A stretch of DNA of 41,856 nucleotides, taken from assembly GCA_013285685.1 (NCBI GenBank), contig JABDHD010000024.1, positions 1-41,856 on the forward strand, given 5' to 3'. This document shows, piece by piece, positions 7,626 to 15,132 of this stretch (positions within the stretch are counted from its first letter, which is position 1; the number at the start of each line of letters is the position of its first letter). A model generated the notes under the pieces. It had not been told where the DNA came from and searched no databases. It worked only from the letters and a program-made list of their open reading frames with translations. This stretch comes from Bacteroidota bacterium. Lineage in GTDB: Bacteria; Bacteroidota; Bacteroidia; Sphingobacteriales; Sphingobacteriaceae. Position numbers and translations under genes: made by a program.

Positions 7626-8462
7626 TTAGAATTTGCCGATAACCATCATCTGGTCCATCGTAGGGCTTACGCTGCCGCCCCGTGGTTCAAGGGTTACGGC
7701 AAAGGCATCGGCGTAGGCAGTTGGGGCCATTTTCTGCATATTGGTGCTGTCGGCAGTTTTGTCGAAAACGCCAAGGCTAACCGGTTTTCCTCCTACCAGC
7801 GCCCACAGTTGATACTGGTGCGCCTGGTCATTTGCCGCCATCTTCATCGAGCGCATATCTATCCATACCTGTTTCTTTTTAGGGCTCCAGGCAACGATAA
7901 GCTGAGACTGGGGAGATTTGGGCGTGCCCCGCAAGGTAAGTGTCTTAAATGAGGCGCCCCGCAATACTTCCAGGGTGTCTTCCGTAAAATTAGCGACTTT
8001 GGCAAATTGACTATTGGAAGACCGCAGAGACGCTATCTGGGTATTGGAATCCTGTAATTTATTATAAGTTGACACAAGGGCTGCAACACTTACCAGCAAC
8101 AACGTAAGGCAGGCTGCGAACGCGTATTTGTAAAAATTGCCGCCATTCGGCCGTTCCATCGTTGCCACCTTTGCCACCTTTTCTTCCGGCGTCTTATCAA
8201 ACGTACGGTCGTCTGCTAAATTAGTAACCAGGCTGTTCAGTATCCTGTCGCGTAAGTGTTCGGCAGGTTCAACTGCATTTTCCAAAGCATATGCTTCCAT
8301 CGAGCGCTCAATTTCATCCAGCTCAGCTTTTATCGCCGGATGTTTTGCAGCCATCGCTTCTACCTGCAACTTTTCTTCAGGGCTTACATCCCCCAAAACA
8401 TAAAGTTCCAGAATTCCCGATTCAATATATGCCTTAATATCTTCCACTTTCCAAATCCTCAA
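7626..8462 (-). CDS. Membrane anti-sigma factor, RskA type
   Basis: A 278-residue bitopic inner-membrane protein predicted to hold the adjacent ECF sigma factor inactive until a signal triggers its cleavage. The cytoplasmic N-terminal part (1-110) contains the helix rich in Glu typical of anti-sigma domains (GDVSPEEKLQVEAMAAKHP); one transmembrane segment lies at about 111-133; a short coiled segment follows; and the periplasmic RskA C-terminal domain contains VAWSPKKKQVWIDMRSM and HQYQLWALVGGKPVSLGVFD. No classic zinc-binding HxxxCxxC is present. Its start codon overlaps the sigma gene stop by four bases, so the two are translationally coupled. The inducing signal is unknown. Confidence 0.9.
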   Translation of the reverse strand: MRIWKVEDIKAYIESGILELYVLGDVSPEEKLQVEAMAAKHPAIKAELDEIERSMEAYALENAVEPAEHLRDRILNSLVTNLADDRTFDKTPEEKVAKVATMERPNGGNFYKYAFAACLTLLLVSVAALVSTYNKLQDSNTQIASLRSSNSQFAKVANFTEDTLEVLRGASFKTLTLRGTPKSPQSQLIVAWSPKKKQVWIDMRSMKMAANDQAHQYQLWALVGGKPVSLGVFDKTADSTNMQKMAPTAYADAFAVTLEPRGGSVSPTMDQMMVIGKF

Positions 8463-9010
8463 TTAAAATGCCTCCTCAGCAGCATGATAGCCATCCTCAA
8501 ACGCGTTTTTATTGTACCTAACGGTACGCCAAGCTCATCCGCCGCTTCCACGTGCGTATAGCCCTTAAAGTACACCAGTTCAATTATCGCCTTCTGTTCG
8601 GGCTTTAATGTTTCCACAAGTTCTTTAACGCCCAACAACTCAGGGTTATAAACCGTATTTTTTCGTTCGTCAATAAAAGTTACGTTATTTTCAAGGTCCT
8701 GGTTTTTGTTCTGATTCTTAAAATCCTTTGACCTGATCTTATCAATAGCCAAATTTCGCGCAATATTCACCATCCAGGTAAATAAACGCCCTTTCCCGGC
8801 GTCGTAGCCCGAAAAGGAATTCCATATTTTTAAAAAAGTTTCCTGAAGCAGGTCTTCAGCGGTAGCTGTATCGGTAATGATGCGCGAAATAACACCGTAT
8901 AACGACGAGGAATACATGTCATAAAGAGCCTCAATGGCAATTTTTTCGCGATTCCTCAATGCGCGTACCAGTTCATCCTCTGAGAGCGATATTTTCCGTT
9001 TTTTACTCAA
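8459..9010 (-). CDS. ECF-type RNA polymerase sigma factor, SigK-like
   Basis: A 183-residue sigma-70 family factor with region 2 (about 27-95: ALYDMYSSSLYGV, AEDLLQETFLKIW, RLFTWMVNIARNLAIDKIRS) and region 4 (about 135-180: LKPEQKAIIELVYFKGYTHVEAADELGVP then GTIKTRLR, the helix-turn-helix that reads the -35). Regions 1 and 3 are absent, as in ECF factors. The first codon is TTG; no in-frame ATG is visible just upstream. It is coupled to the RskA-like gene by an ATGA overlap and lies 24 bases after lipA on the same strand. ECF genes usually promote their own transcription, but no distinct promoter could be pinned down here. Confidence 0.93.
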   Translation of the reverse strand: MSKKRKISLSEDELVRALRNREKIAIEALYDMYSSSLYGVISRIITDTATAEDLLQETFLKIWNSFSGYDAGKGRLFTWMVNIARNLAIDKIRSKDFKNQNKNQDLENNVTFIDERKNTVYNPELLGVKELVETLKPEQKAIIELVYFKGYTHVEAADELGVPLGTIKTRLRMAIMLLRRHFN

Positions 9011-9034
9011 CAGGTTGAAGGTATGAAGGAATTA

Positions 9035-9913
9035 TCAAATTTCAAACAGGTGTTTTTCAGCATGATAGGATGAACGAACCAGCGGGCCGCTCTCAACATA
9101 CCTAAAGCCCATTTCGAGGCCTATTTCCTTGTATTTTGCAAACTGGTCGGGGTGTATCCAGTCGATAACGGGATGATGGCTGCGGGTTGGTTGCAGGTAT
9201 TGCCCCAGCGTTAAGATATGTACGCCGGCATCGAGCAGGTCGCCCATGGCTTCAAAAACATCTACCTCCGCTTCGCCAAGCCCAAGCATAATACCCGATT
9301 TGGTCCGTAAACCTGCCTGCGAGATATGCCGCAAACAGTCAAGACTGCGATCATATTTTGCCTGTATGCGAACTTCTTTGGTTAAACGTCTAACGGTCTC
9401 CAAATTATGCGAAACCACTTCGGGCCGGGTCTCCAGCACGCGTTCCAGGTTTTCCCAATTCCCTCTAAAATCGGGCAGCAATGTTTCCAGCGTGGTGTCA
9501 GGACTTTCGCGGCGAATGGCGTTAATAGTTTCAGCCCATATAATGGATCCGCCGTCTTTCAGGTCATCGCGGTCAACCGACGTGATGACACAATGTTTAA
9601 CCTGCATCAGTTTAACCGAAGTGGCAACCCGGTTGGGTTCATCAGTATCAACAGCCAGCGGCCGACCGGTTGCAACCGCACAAAATGAGCAGGAACGGGT
9701 ACAGATATTGCCCAGTATCATAAATGTGGCCGTGCCTGTGCCCCAGCATTCACCCATATTGGGACAATTGCCGCTTTCGCAAATGGTATGCAGCTTATGC
9801 TCGTCGACCAAACCACGCACGTGGGCATACTCCTTGCCAACAGGCAGGCGCACGCGCAGCCAGTCGGGTTTGCGTTGTGTTTGGGTTGAAGGAACAACGG
9901 GCAGATCGATCAT
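9035..9913 (-). CDS. lipA: Lipoyl synthase
   Basis: Radical-SAM enzyme that inserts two sulfurs into protein-bound octanoyl chains to make lipoyl cofactors of 2-oxoacid dehydrogenases and the glycine cleavage system. The 292-residue protein shows both iron-sulfur clusters: the auxiliary cluster cysteines C45, C50 and C56 ([12 protein letters not shown]) and the radical-SAM CxxxCxxC at C71, C75 and C78 (CTRSCSFC). The C-terminal RSSYHA supplies the conserved serine ligand. The minus-strand ATG at 9913 is preceded by an exact TACCTTTG box only four bases upstream, which predicts a leaderless or nearly leaderless message. The ECF sigma gene follows after 24 bases. No lipB is nearby. Confidence 0.97.
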   Translation of the reverse strand: MIDLPVVPSTQTQRKPDWLRVRLPVGKEYAHVRGLVDEHKLHTICESGNCPNMGECWGTGTATFMILGNICTRSCSFCAVATGRPLAVDTDEPNRVATSVKLMQVKHCVITSVDRDDLKDGGSIIWAETINAIRRESPDTTLETLLPDFRGNWENLERVLETRPEVVSHNLETVRRLTKEVRIQAKYDRSLDCLRHISQAGLRTKSGIMLGLGEAEVDVFEAMGDLLDAGVHILTLGQYLQPTRSHHPVIDWIHPDQFAKYKEIGLEMGFRYVESGPLVRSSYHAEKHLFEI

Positions 9914-9917
9914 GACA

Positions 9918-9925
9918 CAAAGGTA
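9918..9925 (-). promoter_or_regulatory. Putative -7 box (TACCTTTG) abutting lipA
   Basis: Exact TAnnTTTG on the minus strand, ending four bases before the lipA ATG. A -33 TTTG is not clear in the repeat-derived sequence upstream. Confidence 0.5.
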
Positions 9926-9931
9926 TTGAAA

Positions 9932-9969
9932 AAGTCCGGAAGTATTGAAGTTCGAAAGTCCGGAAGAAA
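9932..9969. repeat. Direct repeats of AAGTCCGGAAG / GTTCGAAAGTC
   Basis: AAGTCCGGAAG at about 9932 recurs as AAGTCCGGAAG at about 9956, with GTATTGAAGTTCG between. The word is close to that of the inverted repeat before recF (13221-13394). Confidence 0.6.
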
Positions 9970-10044
9970 GAGTTTACATTATCGTAACCGGGCTGAAAAA
10001 AGGTATACCTGGCCCACTGCCACTTTCAAATCATTTTAAAACTG

Positions 10045-10052
10045 TAGCTTTG
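10045..10052 (+). promoter_or_regulatory. Putative -7 box (TAGCTTTG) abutting the VapC-pair antitoxin
   Basis: Exact TAnnTTTG that ends five bases before ATG 10058; a weak TTTC stands 17 bases upstream of it. It predicts a leaderless or nearly leaderless transcript. Confidence 0.45.
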
Positions 10053-10057
10053 TTTAT

Positions 10058-10294
10058 ATGAAAGTGACTATCGAAATAGACAGCAAAAGCGAAATGGAAA
10101 AACTATCTGCTTTTTTTAAGGCCTTCAAAATAAATAAGGTTAAGGTCATTTCGACTGATGAAAATGATATTCCGATAGTTAAAGGTAATAAAAAAATTGA
10201 TCCAACGGATTTGTTTGGCATATGGGCAAACAAGCCCCGATCTTTAGAAAATATCCGTAAAGACGCCTGGCAAAGGAAAACCGATATCGGATAA
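10058..10294 (+). CDS. Putative antitoxin of a VapC-like pair
   Basis: A 78-residue protein with a beta-type N-terminus (MKVTIEIDSKSE), an amphipathic middle, and a C-terminal tail with FGIWANKPRSLENIRKDAWQRK, a pattern seen in antitoxins that insert a Trp/Arg-rich tail into PIN-domain toxins. No standard AbrB or RHH motif is obvious. Its stop and the start of the PIN gene share one base (TAATG), so the pair is coupled. The antitoxin role is inferred from the tail, size and partner. Confidence 0.72.
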   Translation: MKVTIEIDSKSEMEKLSAFFKAFKINKVKVISTDENDIPIVKGNKKIDPTDLFGIWANKPRSLENIRKDAWQRKTDIG

Positions 10295-10662
10295 TGGTTT
10301 TATGCGATACCAATATCTTTATTCATGCCTTCAATGGACGGCAGACCACAATTGAAAAATTGCAGGAAATTGGATTAGATCAAGTTGTACTTTCCGTTAT
10401 AACCCTGATGGAACTTTATCAGGGAATGGGTAATAAAGCGGAATTAGCGCAGATGAAACGAAAGATCAGGTACTACGATGTGGTTGATATTGATATTGCC
10501 ACCTCGAAATTGGCCGCCAATCTTGTTGAAAACTATAAATTAAGCCATAATCTTCAAATACCTGATTCGATAATAGCAGCAACAGCTGTAATCCATCAAA
10601 TCCCATTTTATACCTACAATGTCAAAGACTTCGCCTTTATACCAGGAATTAAATTAATTTGA
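10294..10662 (+). CDS. vapC: PIN-domain ribonuclease toxin, VapC family
   Basis: A 122-residue PIN domain. Acidic residues expected to bind Mg or Mn are present at D5 (LCDTNIFIH), E40 (LMELYQG), D91 (IPDSIIAATA) and D112 (VKDF). VapC toxins cleave tRNA or rRNA and are neutralised by the co-expressed antitoxin, here the gene that overlaps by one base. Length and motif order are canonical, so a catalytically competent toxin is likely. The RNA target cannot be read from the sequence. No terminator is obvious; a new TAnnTTTG box for the OsmC gene starts 37 bases downstream. Confidence 0.88.
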   Translation: MVLCDTNIFIHAFNGRQTTIEKLQEIGLDQVVLSVITLMELYQGMGNKAELAQMKRKIRYYDVVDIDIATSKLAANLVENYKLSHNLQIPDSIIAATAVIHQIPFYTYNVKDFAFIPGIKLI

Positions 10663-10698
10663 ACCTTCCCGTTACGCAAATTATTAGCAGCAGTTTTT

Positions 10699-10706
10699 TA
10701 ACTTTG
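10699..10706 (+). promoter_or_regulatory. Putative -7 box (TAACTTTG) of the OsmC gene
   Basis: Exact TAnnTTTG, 66 bases before the OsmC ATG. The intervening leader contains several TTACAAC/CTACAAC direct repeats (about 10731-10767). Confidence 0.42.
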
Positions 10707-10772
10707 AATGTGTGCTCAGCGAAGGTTAACTTTTACAACCCTTACAACAACTACAACTTTTACAACTAAGTA

Positions 10773-11192
10773 ATGGCAACTATAGAAACAACATACCTGG
10801 GCGGTCTTCGCACCGAAGCTACCCACGTTCAATCAGGCACAAAAATTATTACCGATGCGCCGCTGGATAACCAGGGAAAAGGCGAAGCTTTTTCGCCAAC
10901 CGACCTGTTAGCGGCATCGTTGGGGAGTTGCATGCTCACCATTATGGGCATAAAAGCGCGCGCCAGTAATATCGACATTGACGGAGCCACCTGCTCCATT
11001 ACCAAAATAATGGCCGCCGATCCAAGGCGCGTGACAGAGATCGTAATCGACTTCAAATTCCCAAAGGAATACAGCGAAAAAGATCAGCAAATGCTGGAAC
11101 GCGCGGCTTTGACCTGCCCGGTGTATTATAGCGTAAATGAGGATTTAAAAAAGACGGTGACTTTTGGGTGGGAAGAGACGGTAAAAGCGTGA
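10773..11192 (+). CDS. OsmC/Ohr-family peroxidase-like protein
   Basis: A 139-residue OsmC-fold protein. Members reduce organic hydroperoxides through two cysteines; both are present, C53 (SLGSCMLT) and C115 (ALTCPVYYS), in the family positions. The FSPTDLLAASLGSC stretch is characteristic of the YhfA/OsmC branch rather than Ohr, whose members are less well understood. It is a cytoplasmic single-gene unit preceded by a TAnnTTTG box and a leader with ACAAC repeats. The substrate is unknown. Confidence 0.9.
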   Translation: MATIETTYLGGLRTEATHVQSGTKIITDAPLDNQGKGEAFSPTDLLAASLGSCMLTIMGIKARASNIDIDGATCSITKIMAADPRRVTEIVIDFKFPKEYSEKDQQMLERAALTCPVYYSVNEDLKKTVTFGWEETVKA

Positions 11193-11254
11193 TCCGGGGT
11201 AAATGGCGTAGCCGTTGTTCAACTTACTTTTGCAGTAGTCATTCCGCAACCGGC

Positions 11255-11272
11255 TCCCGATAACTATCGGGA
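11255..11272. repeat. Palindrome TCCCGATAACTATCGGGA
   Basis: An 18-base near-perfect palindrome (only the central two bases break symmetry) in the convergent gap between the OsmC gene and ytxJ. It is one of five related CCCGATA-TATCGGG copies in the window (also at 12458, 32228, 32337 and 37264). It could act as a bidirectional terminator stem but has no T-run. Confidence 0.75.
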
Positions 11273-11286
11273 CCCATTTCCGCATC

Positions 11287-11616
11287 TTATGCCATCACCG
11301 ACAAGGCCTCTTCCACGGAAACCTTCCCGTGAGAAAGATCGAGCACGCATTCACCGTCTTTTATTAAAAGCAGCTGCGGGGACTCGTGATACACCTGGAA
11401 GTCGCTGGCCACCAGGCTGGACAATTCGCGGTATTTGATCAGGTCTAAAAAATAGAGCGGCACACCCTGTGGTATTTTGTCCCAATCTAATTCGAAACGT
11501 CTTTTCACCATCAAACTGATGGAGCAGCGTGTGCTGTGTTTAAAAATAACACTATAACCCGTGTGCTGTTTTATACCACTAATCTGTTCTGCCGATTCCA
11601 GCGAGGTCCAATTCAT
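11287..11616 (-). CDS. ytxJ: Bacillithiol-system monothiol thioredoxin-like protein YtxJ
   Basis: A 109-residue thioredoxin-fold protein of the YtxJ (DUF2847) family, proposed to act as a monothiol bacilliredoxin removing bacillithiol from oxidised proteins. The active cysteine is C31 in IFKHSTRCSIS, with no second cysteine in the motif, as expected. The rest of the fold includes the cis-Pro loop HESPQLLLI. Bacillithiol is made by many Bacteroidota, which fits. It is the last gene of a minus-strand run after ribH and a small lipoprotein, but the gaps suggest separate control. Confidence 0.92.
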   Translation of the reverse strand: MNWTSLESAEQISGIKQHTGYSVIFKHSTRCSISLMVKRRFELDWDKIPQGVPLYFLDLIKYRELSSLVASDFQVYHESPQLLLIKDGECVLDLSHGKVSVEEALSVMA

Positions 11617-11712
11617 AATTAAATAAATACTATAATGTTACGCAAAAAGCGTGCAAAGATACTTCAAAACCGATATTCGTTTCGAGCATTGGATAAAAAT
11701 GACATTTACCTG

Positions 11713-11823
11713 TTAGCGGCCGCTCTTGGGATACGAGCCGTAAGCCGGGCACAGTTTATTTGAACAGGAAGAAATGGCGCTTGCTGCCAGTAAAAAAATT
11801 GCTATGTAAATTATTTTTTTCAT
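11713..11823 (-). CDS. 36-residue predicted lipoprotein
   Basis: A short reading frame on the minus strand from ATG 11823 to a TAA ending at 11713. It encodes a basic start (MKKIIY), a hydrophobic stretch, a lipobox ISSC with the lipidated cysteine at residue 20, then a 16-residue mature tail SNKLCPAYGSYPKSGR. The lipobox and Lys-rich start are unlikely by chance in a frame this short, and I recall similar tiny 'CPAY' lipoproteins elsewhere in Bacteroidota (recollection, not checked). It lies 30 bases after ribH on the same strand. Function is unknown. Confidence 0.68.
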   Translation of the reverse strand: MKKIIYIAIFLLAASAISSCSNKLCPAYGSYPKSGR

Positions 11824-11853
11824 CGTCGCTTTAATTAACGGATTAAACGGAAA

Positions 11854-12348
11854 TTAATTGTTTAATGTTTCCGCCAGCGCTGCCATTTTTATGGCTGTAA
11901 CTGCCGCTTCAACTCCTTTATTGCCGTGTTTGCCGCCCGCCCTGTCGATAGCCTGCTGCTGGTTATCCGTTGTTAATACCCCAAATATAACAGGTTTTGA
12001 ATATTTTACAGCAACATTGGTTATACCATTTGCTACCGCATTGCAAATAAAATCAAAATGCCGGGTTTCGCCCTGTATCACGCAGCCCAGGCAAATCACG
12101 GCATCTAATTTAGTATTTTTTAATAAAATATCAGCGCCTGATGTCAGTTCAAAACTTCCCGGAACGGAATAGGTAAAAATATTGTCGGGTAGCGCGCCAT
12201 GTTCAAGCAGGCTTTCGTATGCGCCCTGGGATAATGCGTTTGTTATTTCAGCGTTCCATTCAGCTACGACAATGCCAAAACGGAACACCGCCGCCGAGGG
12301 CACATCCGTGTCGCTGAAATCGGAGAGGTTTTTGAGTTGAGTCGCCAT
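11854..12348 (-). CDS. ribH: 6,7-dimethyl-8-ribityllumazine synthase
   Basis: Penultimate enzyme of riboflavin synthesis; condenses the pyrimidine from the Rib pathway with 3,4-dihydroxy-2-butanone 4-phosphate, usually as an icosahedral shell or pentamer. The 164-residue protein shows AEWN (substrate Trp/Asn), PGSFELT, CLGCVIQGETRHFDFI with the catalytic His at H97, and GVLTTDNQQQA plus GNKGVEAA at the phosphate site. Other rib genes are not adjacent, as is common in this phylum. Its start lies next to the repeat-filled gap that separates it from the TPR gene. Confidence 0.96.
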   Translation of the reverse strand: MATQLKNLSDFSDTDVPSAAVFRFGIVVAEWNAEITNALSQGAYESLLEHGALPDNIFTYSVPGSFELTSGADILLKNTKLDAVICLGCVIQGETRHFDFICNAVANGITNVAVKYSKPVIFGVLTTDNQQQAIDRAGGKHGNKGVEAAVTAIKMAALAETLNN

Positions 12349-12355
12349 GTTGGTA

Positions 12356-12486
12356 TTTCGGATTTCGAATTTTCGATTTCGGATTTTTAAAAGCGTTTTC
12401 CAAATCTACAAATCCGAAACGGAACATCCGAAATCAAAAATAAATCCGAAATCGAATCCCGATAGCTATCGGGGCCGAATTCCGAA
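12356..12486. repeat. TTCGGATTTCGG-type inverted repeat with an embedded CCCGATAGCTATCGGG
   Basis: Words ATTTCGGATTTCG and CGATTTCGGATTTTT (12356-12390) are mirrored by AAATCCGAAAC, ATCCGAAATC and AAATCCGAAATCGAAT on the other side (12409-12457). The perfect 16-base palindrome lies at 12458-12473, followed by CGAATTCCGAAATTA. The same two components recur at 32211-32382 and 37222-37290. Confidence 0.78.
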
Positions 12487-12487
12487 A

Positions 12488-13165
12488 TTACAGTTTCGCT
12501 TCCACCCGGGCAATATACTCGTCGATATTTTGCGCCTGGGAGCTTTCGGGGTAATCGGATTTTATCCTTTTGTAAACATCATCAGCCGATTGGTATTCGT
12601 TTTTGGCCTCGTAAACCAGGCCCAGTTTCTTCAGGTATACCGGCGTCAAAAACTTGTTGTTCGACTTGTCAATCGCTTTTTTAAAGTAAGTTTCCGCCTT
12701 ATCATAATCTTTTAACTCTACGTAAGCATCGGCTGTACCGCCAACGGCCTCAGCGGCAAGCATGTTGTCATCCCCCCTGTAATTGGTCAGGTTGTCGATA
12801 GCTTTTTGAAACTGTCCCTTATTTAAATAAGCAATTCCCAAATAATAATAAGCCAGGTTGGCTGCTTTGGTATTGCTGTATTGATCGATTATTTTAACGA
12901 AGCCCGGATAGCCCTGGTCGCCGTTGATGGCTTTATCCCAATCCTTTTTGCTAAAAAAATCCTGGGCAACATACATCTGGTTAGTAGCCGTAGTTTCGCG
13001 CGGAGCGAGGTATAGTTTTTGGTAACCGATATAAACAAGTACCATCAATACAATGGCCACACCAATAAAAATCAAACTTTTTTGGTTTTCGCGCACAAAC
13101 TTACCAGTCTGTCCAAAATCCGTATTGCCGCTAACAACCTTTGTATTCGTTTGGGTTTTTGACAT
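12488..13165 (-). CDS. Membrane-anchored tetratricopeptide-repeat protein (YfgM-like)
   Basis: A 225-residue protein with a cytoplasmic N-terminus, one transmembrane helix at about 30-48, and three or four TPR motifs (about 70-215; for example AANLAYYYLGIAYLNKGQFQ and KDYDKAETYFKKAIDKS). The topology resembles YfgM, which associates with the Sec translocon and periplasmic chaperones. A protein-binding role is inferred from the fold; a partner cannot be read from the sequence. It is followed on the same strand by ribH across a 139-base repeat. It diverges from recF, with a 246-base gap that holds a long inverted repeat. Confidence 0.8.
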   Translation of the reverse strand: MSKTQTNTKVVSGNTDFGQTGKFVRENQKSLIFIGVAIVLMVLVYIGYQKLYLAPRETTATNQMYVAQDFFSKKDWDKAINGDQGYPGFVKIIDQYSNTKAANLAYYYLGIAYLNKGQFQKAIDNLTNYRGDDNMLAAEAVGGTADAYVELKDYDKAETYFKKAIDKSNNKFLTPVYLKKLGLVYEAKNEYQSADDVYKRIKSDYPESSQAQNIDEYIARVEAKL

Positions 13166-13220
13166 TTCTATTCTAAAATTAAGTTTGCAAAAATACGGTT
13201 TTCAAATTTGTTAGCAAGAG

Positions 13221-13394
13221 TTTTTTTTAGTCCGAAAGTCGGGAAGTCCGAAAGTCCGAAAGATGAAGAAAACCGGAAAGTCAGAAGTTGGAAAAGTCGG
13301 AAAGAAAAAAGCGATTATGTTGACAAATGTTATAGCCAGAACCCAAAAGCATCTTTCGGACTTTTCCGACTTTCGGACTTTCGAACTAAAAAAA
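13221..13394. repeat. 45-base inverted repeat with AGTCCGAAA-type arms before recF
   Basis: Left arm 13221-13265 (T-run, AGTCCGAAAGTC, GGAAGTCCGAAAGTCCGAAAG) and right arm 13350-13394 are reverse complements at roughly 38 of 45 positions, separated by 84 bases. The interior continues the same vocabulary (CCGGAAAGTCAGAAGTTGG). Confidence 0.82.
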
Positions 13395-13398
13395 GAAC

Positions 13399-13406
13399 TA
13401 CTTTTG
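13399..13406 (+). promoter_or_regulatory. Putative -7 box (TACTTTTG) abutting recF
   Basis: Exact TAnnTTTG that begins five bases after the inverted repeat and ends five bases before the recF ATG, predicting a leaderless or nearly leaderless transcript. Confidence 0.5.
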
Positions 13407-13411
13407 AAGCC

Positions 13412-14512
13412 ATGTACCTCCAGCAATTATCCGTCATCAATTTTAAAAACTACGCAGAAGCCGGGCTGACATTCAGCGATGGCGTAAACGTTTTTACGGG
13501 TAATAACGGAGCGGGTAAAACCAACCTGCTGGACGCTATACATTACCTTTCGCTTTGCAAAAGCTATTTTAACCCGATCGACAGCCAGCAAATAAAACAG
13601 GGCGCCGACTTTTTTATCATTACCGGGAACTTTAATAAAAACGGGAGCAACGAAGCAATAGCCTGTTCAGTTAAGCGTAATCAGAAAAAGCAGTTTAAAC
13701 GGAATAAAAAAGATTACCAGCGCCTTGCCGATCATATCGGCCTTTTCCCGCTGGTGATGGTATCGCCTTATGACATCAGCATCATTATTGAAGGCAGCGA
13801 AGAGCGGCGGAAGTTTATCGATAACGTTATTTCTCAAACCGACAATTATTACCTGGATGAGCTGATTAACTATAATAAAGTACTGGTAAATCGTAACGCC
13901 CTGCTTAAACAAATTGCCGATACCGGCAGGTACGACCCGGCGCTGATGGAGGTTTACGATGAGCAGTTAATAGCATCGAGTGCTAAAATATTTGAGAAGC
14001 GCAAGACCTTTATGGGAAGCTTTACAGGTATATTTGACAGACATTACAGTTTCCTGAGTGATGACGCAGAAGAGGTTGAATTGTGCTATGAGTCGCAGCT
14101 ATTAACGGATGATTTTGCCGGGCTGCTGAAAAAAAACATGGAAAGAGACAGGTTCCTGGAGCGGACCTCGGCCGGGATTCATAAGGATGACCTGTTGTTT
14201 ACCATACATGGCATGCCGATGAAAAAGTTTGGCTCGCAGGGTCAGCAAAAGTCTTTTTTAATCGCGTTGAAATTGGCGCAATACAGCTTTTTATACCAGC
14301 AAAACGGGTTTAAACCTATTTTACTGCTTGATGATATTTTCGACAAACTGGACGACCAGCGCGTTACCAAACTGATGCAGATGATATCTAACCACGATTT
14401 CGGCCAGGTTTTTATTACGGATACCAATGTAAGCCGGGTAAAATCGATTTTCAACGAGATCGGCGTTGACATAAACTTGTTTAAGGTAAAAGGGGGAGAG
14501 ATAGATGCGTAA
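13412..14512 (+). CDS. recF: DNA replication and repair protein RecF
   Basis: SMC-like ATPase that with RecO and RecR loads RecA at gaps in damaged DNA. The 366-residue protein shows the N-terminal FKNY motif, Walker A GNNGAGKT (30-37), the Q-loop region, and near the C-terminus the ABC signature FGSQGQQKS followed by Walker B PILLLDDIFDKLD. The frame is open to 13208, but that part would be translated from the inverted repeat, so the ATG at 13412 is used. It overlaps the DUF721 gene by eight bases, a neighbourhood common in bacteria where recF sits beside a DciA-like gene. dnaA and dnaN are not in the window. Confidence 0.96.
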   Translation: MYLQQLSVINFKNYAEAGLTFSDGVNVFTGNNGAGKTNLLDAIHYLSLCKSYFNPIDSQQIKQGADFFIITGNFNKNGSNEAIACSVKRNQKKQFKRNKKDYQRLADHIGLFPLVMVSPYDISIIIEGSEERRKFIDNVISQTDNYYLDELINYNKVLVNRNALLKQIADTGRYDPALMEVYDEQLIASSAKIFEKRKTFMGSFTGIFDRHYSFLSDDAEEVELCYESQLLTDDFAGLLKKNMERDRFLERTSAGIHKDDLLFTIHGMPMKKFGSQGQQKSFLIALKLAQYSFLYQQNGFKPILLLDDIFDKLDDQRVTKLMQMISNHDFGQVFITDTNVSRVKSIFNEIGVDINLFKVKGGEIDA

Positions 14513-14795
14513 AACCAACGACAAATTTTTGAAGGAAGCTATTGAACAGATGCTGCAGGTTTACAAGCTAAAGCGGCGTTATGAGGAAACCGGCGTGATG
14601 GCCCATTGGCCCGACCTGGTGGGCAAGTACGTAGCCAACCGAACCAAGGAAATATTTATCAGCAATAAAAAACTGTTTGTGCGGATAGAATCCTCAGTAG
14701 TAAAAAATGAACTGATGATGATGCGCAATGATATTATCAATAAGATAAACGAAGAAGCAAAGGAAGTGCTGGTAGAAGAGATTATTTTTCTTTAG
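14505..14795 (+). CDS. DUF721 protein, DciA-like
   Basis: A 96-residue DUF721 protein. The family includes DciA, which interacts with the replicative helicase DnaB in bacteria lacking DnaC or DnaI. Visible here are the conserved W-LVG block (MAHWPDLVGKYVANRT), a strand with LFVRIESSVVKNEL and a C-terminal helix. It overlaps recF by eight bases and is transcribed with it. Helicase loading is an inference from the family. Its end overlaps the end of the next, convergent, minus-strand gene by 14 bases. Confidence 0.85.
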   Translation: MRKTNDKFLKEAIEQMLQVYKLKRRYEETGVMAHWPDLVGKYVANRTKEIFISNKKLFVRIESSVVKNELMMMRNDIINKINEEAKEVLVEEIIFL

Positions 14796-14979
14796 TAAAA
14801 CGCGGGAAGAAAGCCTTGAAGTTAAGGTCGTCGCTCATCCGCGAAAAAGCGAGGATTAAAATCCCCGGAAGAATAAATACCAATTGTGCTTCGGGATGCG
14901 TACGGTAAAGCAAAACCGTGCCTGAAACCAATACAATAATGAGTAAGGTATACAAAATATATTTCAGCAGCAGTTTCAT
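14782..14979 (-). CDS. Small two-helix membrane protein
   Basis: A 65-residue protein with two probable transmembrane segments (about 5-24 and 32-46) and a basic C-terminal tail (FFPRFTKEK). No family recognised. Its end overlaps the DUF721 gene on the opposite strand by 14 bases. Hydrophobic pattern and the start ATG support a real gene, but it is short. Confidence 0.55.
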   Translation of the reverse strand: MKLLLKYILYTLLIIVLVSGTVLLYRTHPEAQLVFILPGILILAFSRMSDDLNFKAFFPRFTKEK

Positions 14980-15069
14980 GATATTCTCTTTAGTATCCTG
15001 TTAATAATTGGTTAATGCAAATCACAGATTGCCTTAACGTTATAAAAATATGTACTTCTTTTCGAAATT

Positions 15070-15120
15070 CAAAAAAAAATAAATATGGCGGTGGATATAT
15101 TTGTTAACATATCCACCGCC
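15070..15120 (-). terminator. Intrinsic terminator of ndk
   Basis: Read on the minus strand, GGCGGTGGATAT pairs perfectly with ATATCCACCGCC (12 bp, 10-base loop) and is followed by a T-rich run. It lies 12 bases after the ndk stop. Confidence 0.92.
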
Positions 15121-15132
15121 CGGCTGCAAATA

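Noticed and set aside
9246..9929. Long open frame opposite lipA on the plus strand
   Set aside because: It is antisense to a clear lipoyl synthase, has low-complexity Ser/Arg-rich translation and no recognisable domain; it is a shadow of the real gene's codon pattern.
13208..13411. N-terminal extension of RecF
   Set aside because: The extension is translated from the AGTCCGAAA repeat, and the RecF fold starts at ATG 13412 right after a promoter box.
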